In this document: positions 63,962-64,000 of the stretch, piece by piece
Position numbering within the stretch: the stretch's first letter is position 1
Layout of the letters: each line of letters starts with the position of its first letter
Source of the DNA: Streptomyces mirabilis
Lineage (GTDB): Bacteria; Actinomycetota; Actinomycetes; Streptomycetales; Streptomycetaceae
Direction of reading: 5' to 3'
Assembly (NCBI RefSeq): GCF_018310535.1
Contig: NZ_CP074102.1
Location: 186,001-250,000, forward strand
Length of the DNA stretch: 64,000 nucleotides
Notes under the pieces: generated by a model
What the model saw: the letters and a program-made list of their open reading frames with translations, nothing else
Told to the model about the DNA's origin: nothing
Databases searched by the model: none
Program-made: the position numbers and the translations under genes

Positions 63962-64000
63962 ATGTTATGAACGTGTTCCACGCCGGGCAAGCCCCCAGCG

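Overview
The window is very GC-rich, densely coded DNA with many GTG starts, four-base ATGA/GTGA gene overlaps and perfect GC hairpin terminators. Together with the gene content (hopanoid operon, c-di-AMP riboswitch on a LysM/M23 cell-wall hydrolase, RsbW-like orphan kinase, DUF6126 and SCO6745-family proteins) this points to a Streptomyces chromosome. From memory, the gene order resembles the S. coelicolor region around SCO6730-SCO6773; I could not check this by alignment.

Layout. 2-3477: truncated amino-acid dehydrogenase, SnoaL-like protein, TetR regulator, SGNH hydrolase. 3588-7697: a decayed pectin/rhamnogalacturonan locus. It holds a frameshifted DUF6250 gene and a PL11 rhamnogalacturonan-lyase gene that lost its centre and was then cut by an ISL3-family element. 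That element (5098-7518) carries a methyltransferase passenger gene, is bounded by an intact 8-bp target duplication (AGTAACCG) and contains a third, internal copy of its terminal repeat. 7940-12432: M23/LysM endopeptidase with its riboswitch, GH36 alpha-galactosidase, tyrosine phosphatase. 12456-13350: small membrane protein and XRE-cupin regulator with paired operator palindromes. 13415-26335: one long leftward hopanoid operon: short upstream ORF, hpnC, hpnD, a 46-codon small gene, hpnE, a polyprenyl synthase, shc, hpnG, hpnH, ispG, dxs and an HpnO-like aminotransferase. It combines precursor supply (DXS, IspG), squalene formation, cyclisation and side-chain building.

26632-33686: a second leftward operon, probably for making and exporting a cell-surface phospho-glycopolymer or phospholipid. 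It encodes an ABC-2 exporter pair, GT2 glycosyltransferase, two CDP-alcohol phosphotransferases, a glycerol-1-phosphate-dehydrogenase-like enzyme and a nucleotidyltransferase. I regard it as the best candidate here for a little-described system. 34037-45376: galE, a cation diffusion facilitator, a methyltransferase with a possible leader peptide, idi, an RsbW-like ATPase, a DUF308 protein, a crotonase, two DJ-1/PfpI paralogues (one fused to AraC), an SCO6745-family protein and tex.

45481-56044: glycolipid-binding protein, ABC-F ATPase, an unrecognised conserved-looking protein, D-amino-acid oxidase, two divergent secreted peptidases (CocE/X-Pro type and M1), an orphan ATP-synthase-b-like protein, a macro-domain relic next to interspersed repeats, and an amino-acid permease. 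56311-63961: a MerR regulator and a leftward lipid-catabolism set (CoA-transferase, LLM flavin enzyme, acyl-CoA dehydrogenase; thiolase, FadJ-type multienzyme) behind a perfect 19-bp palindrome. No tRNA, rRNA, CRISPR array or replication origin was recognised.
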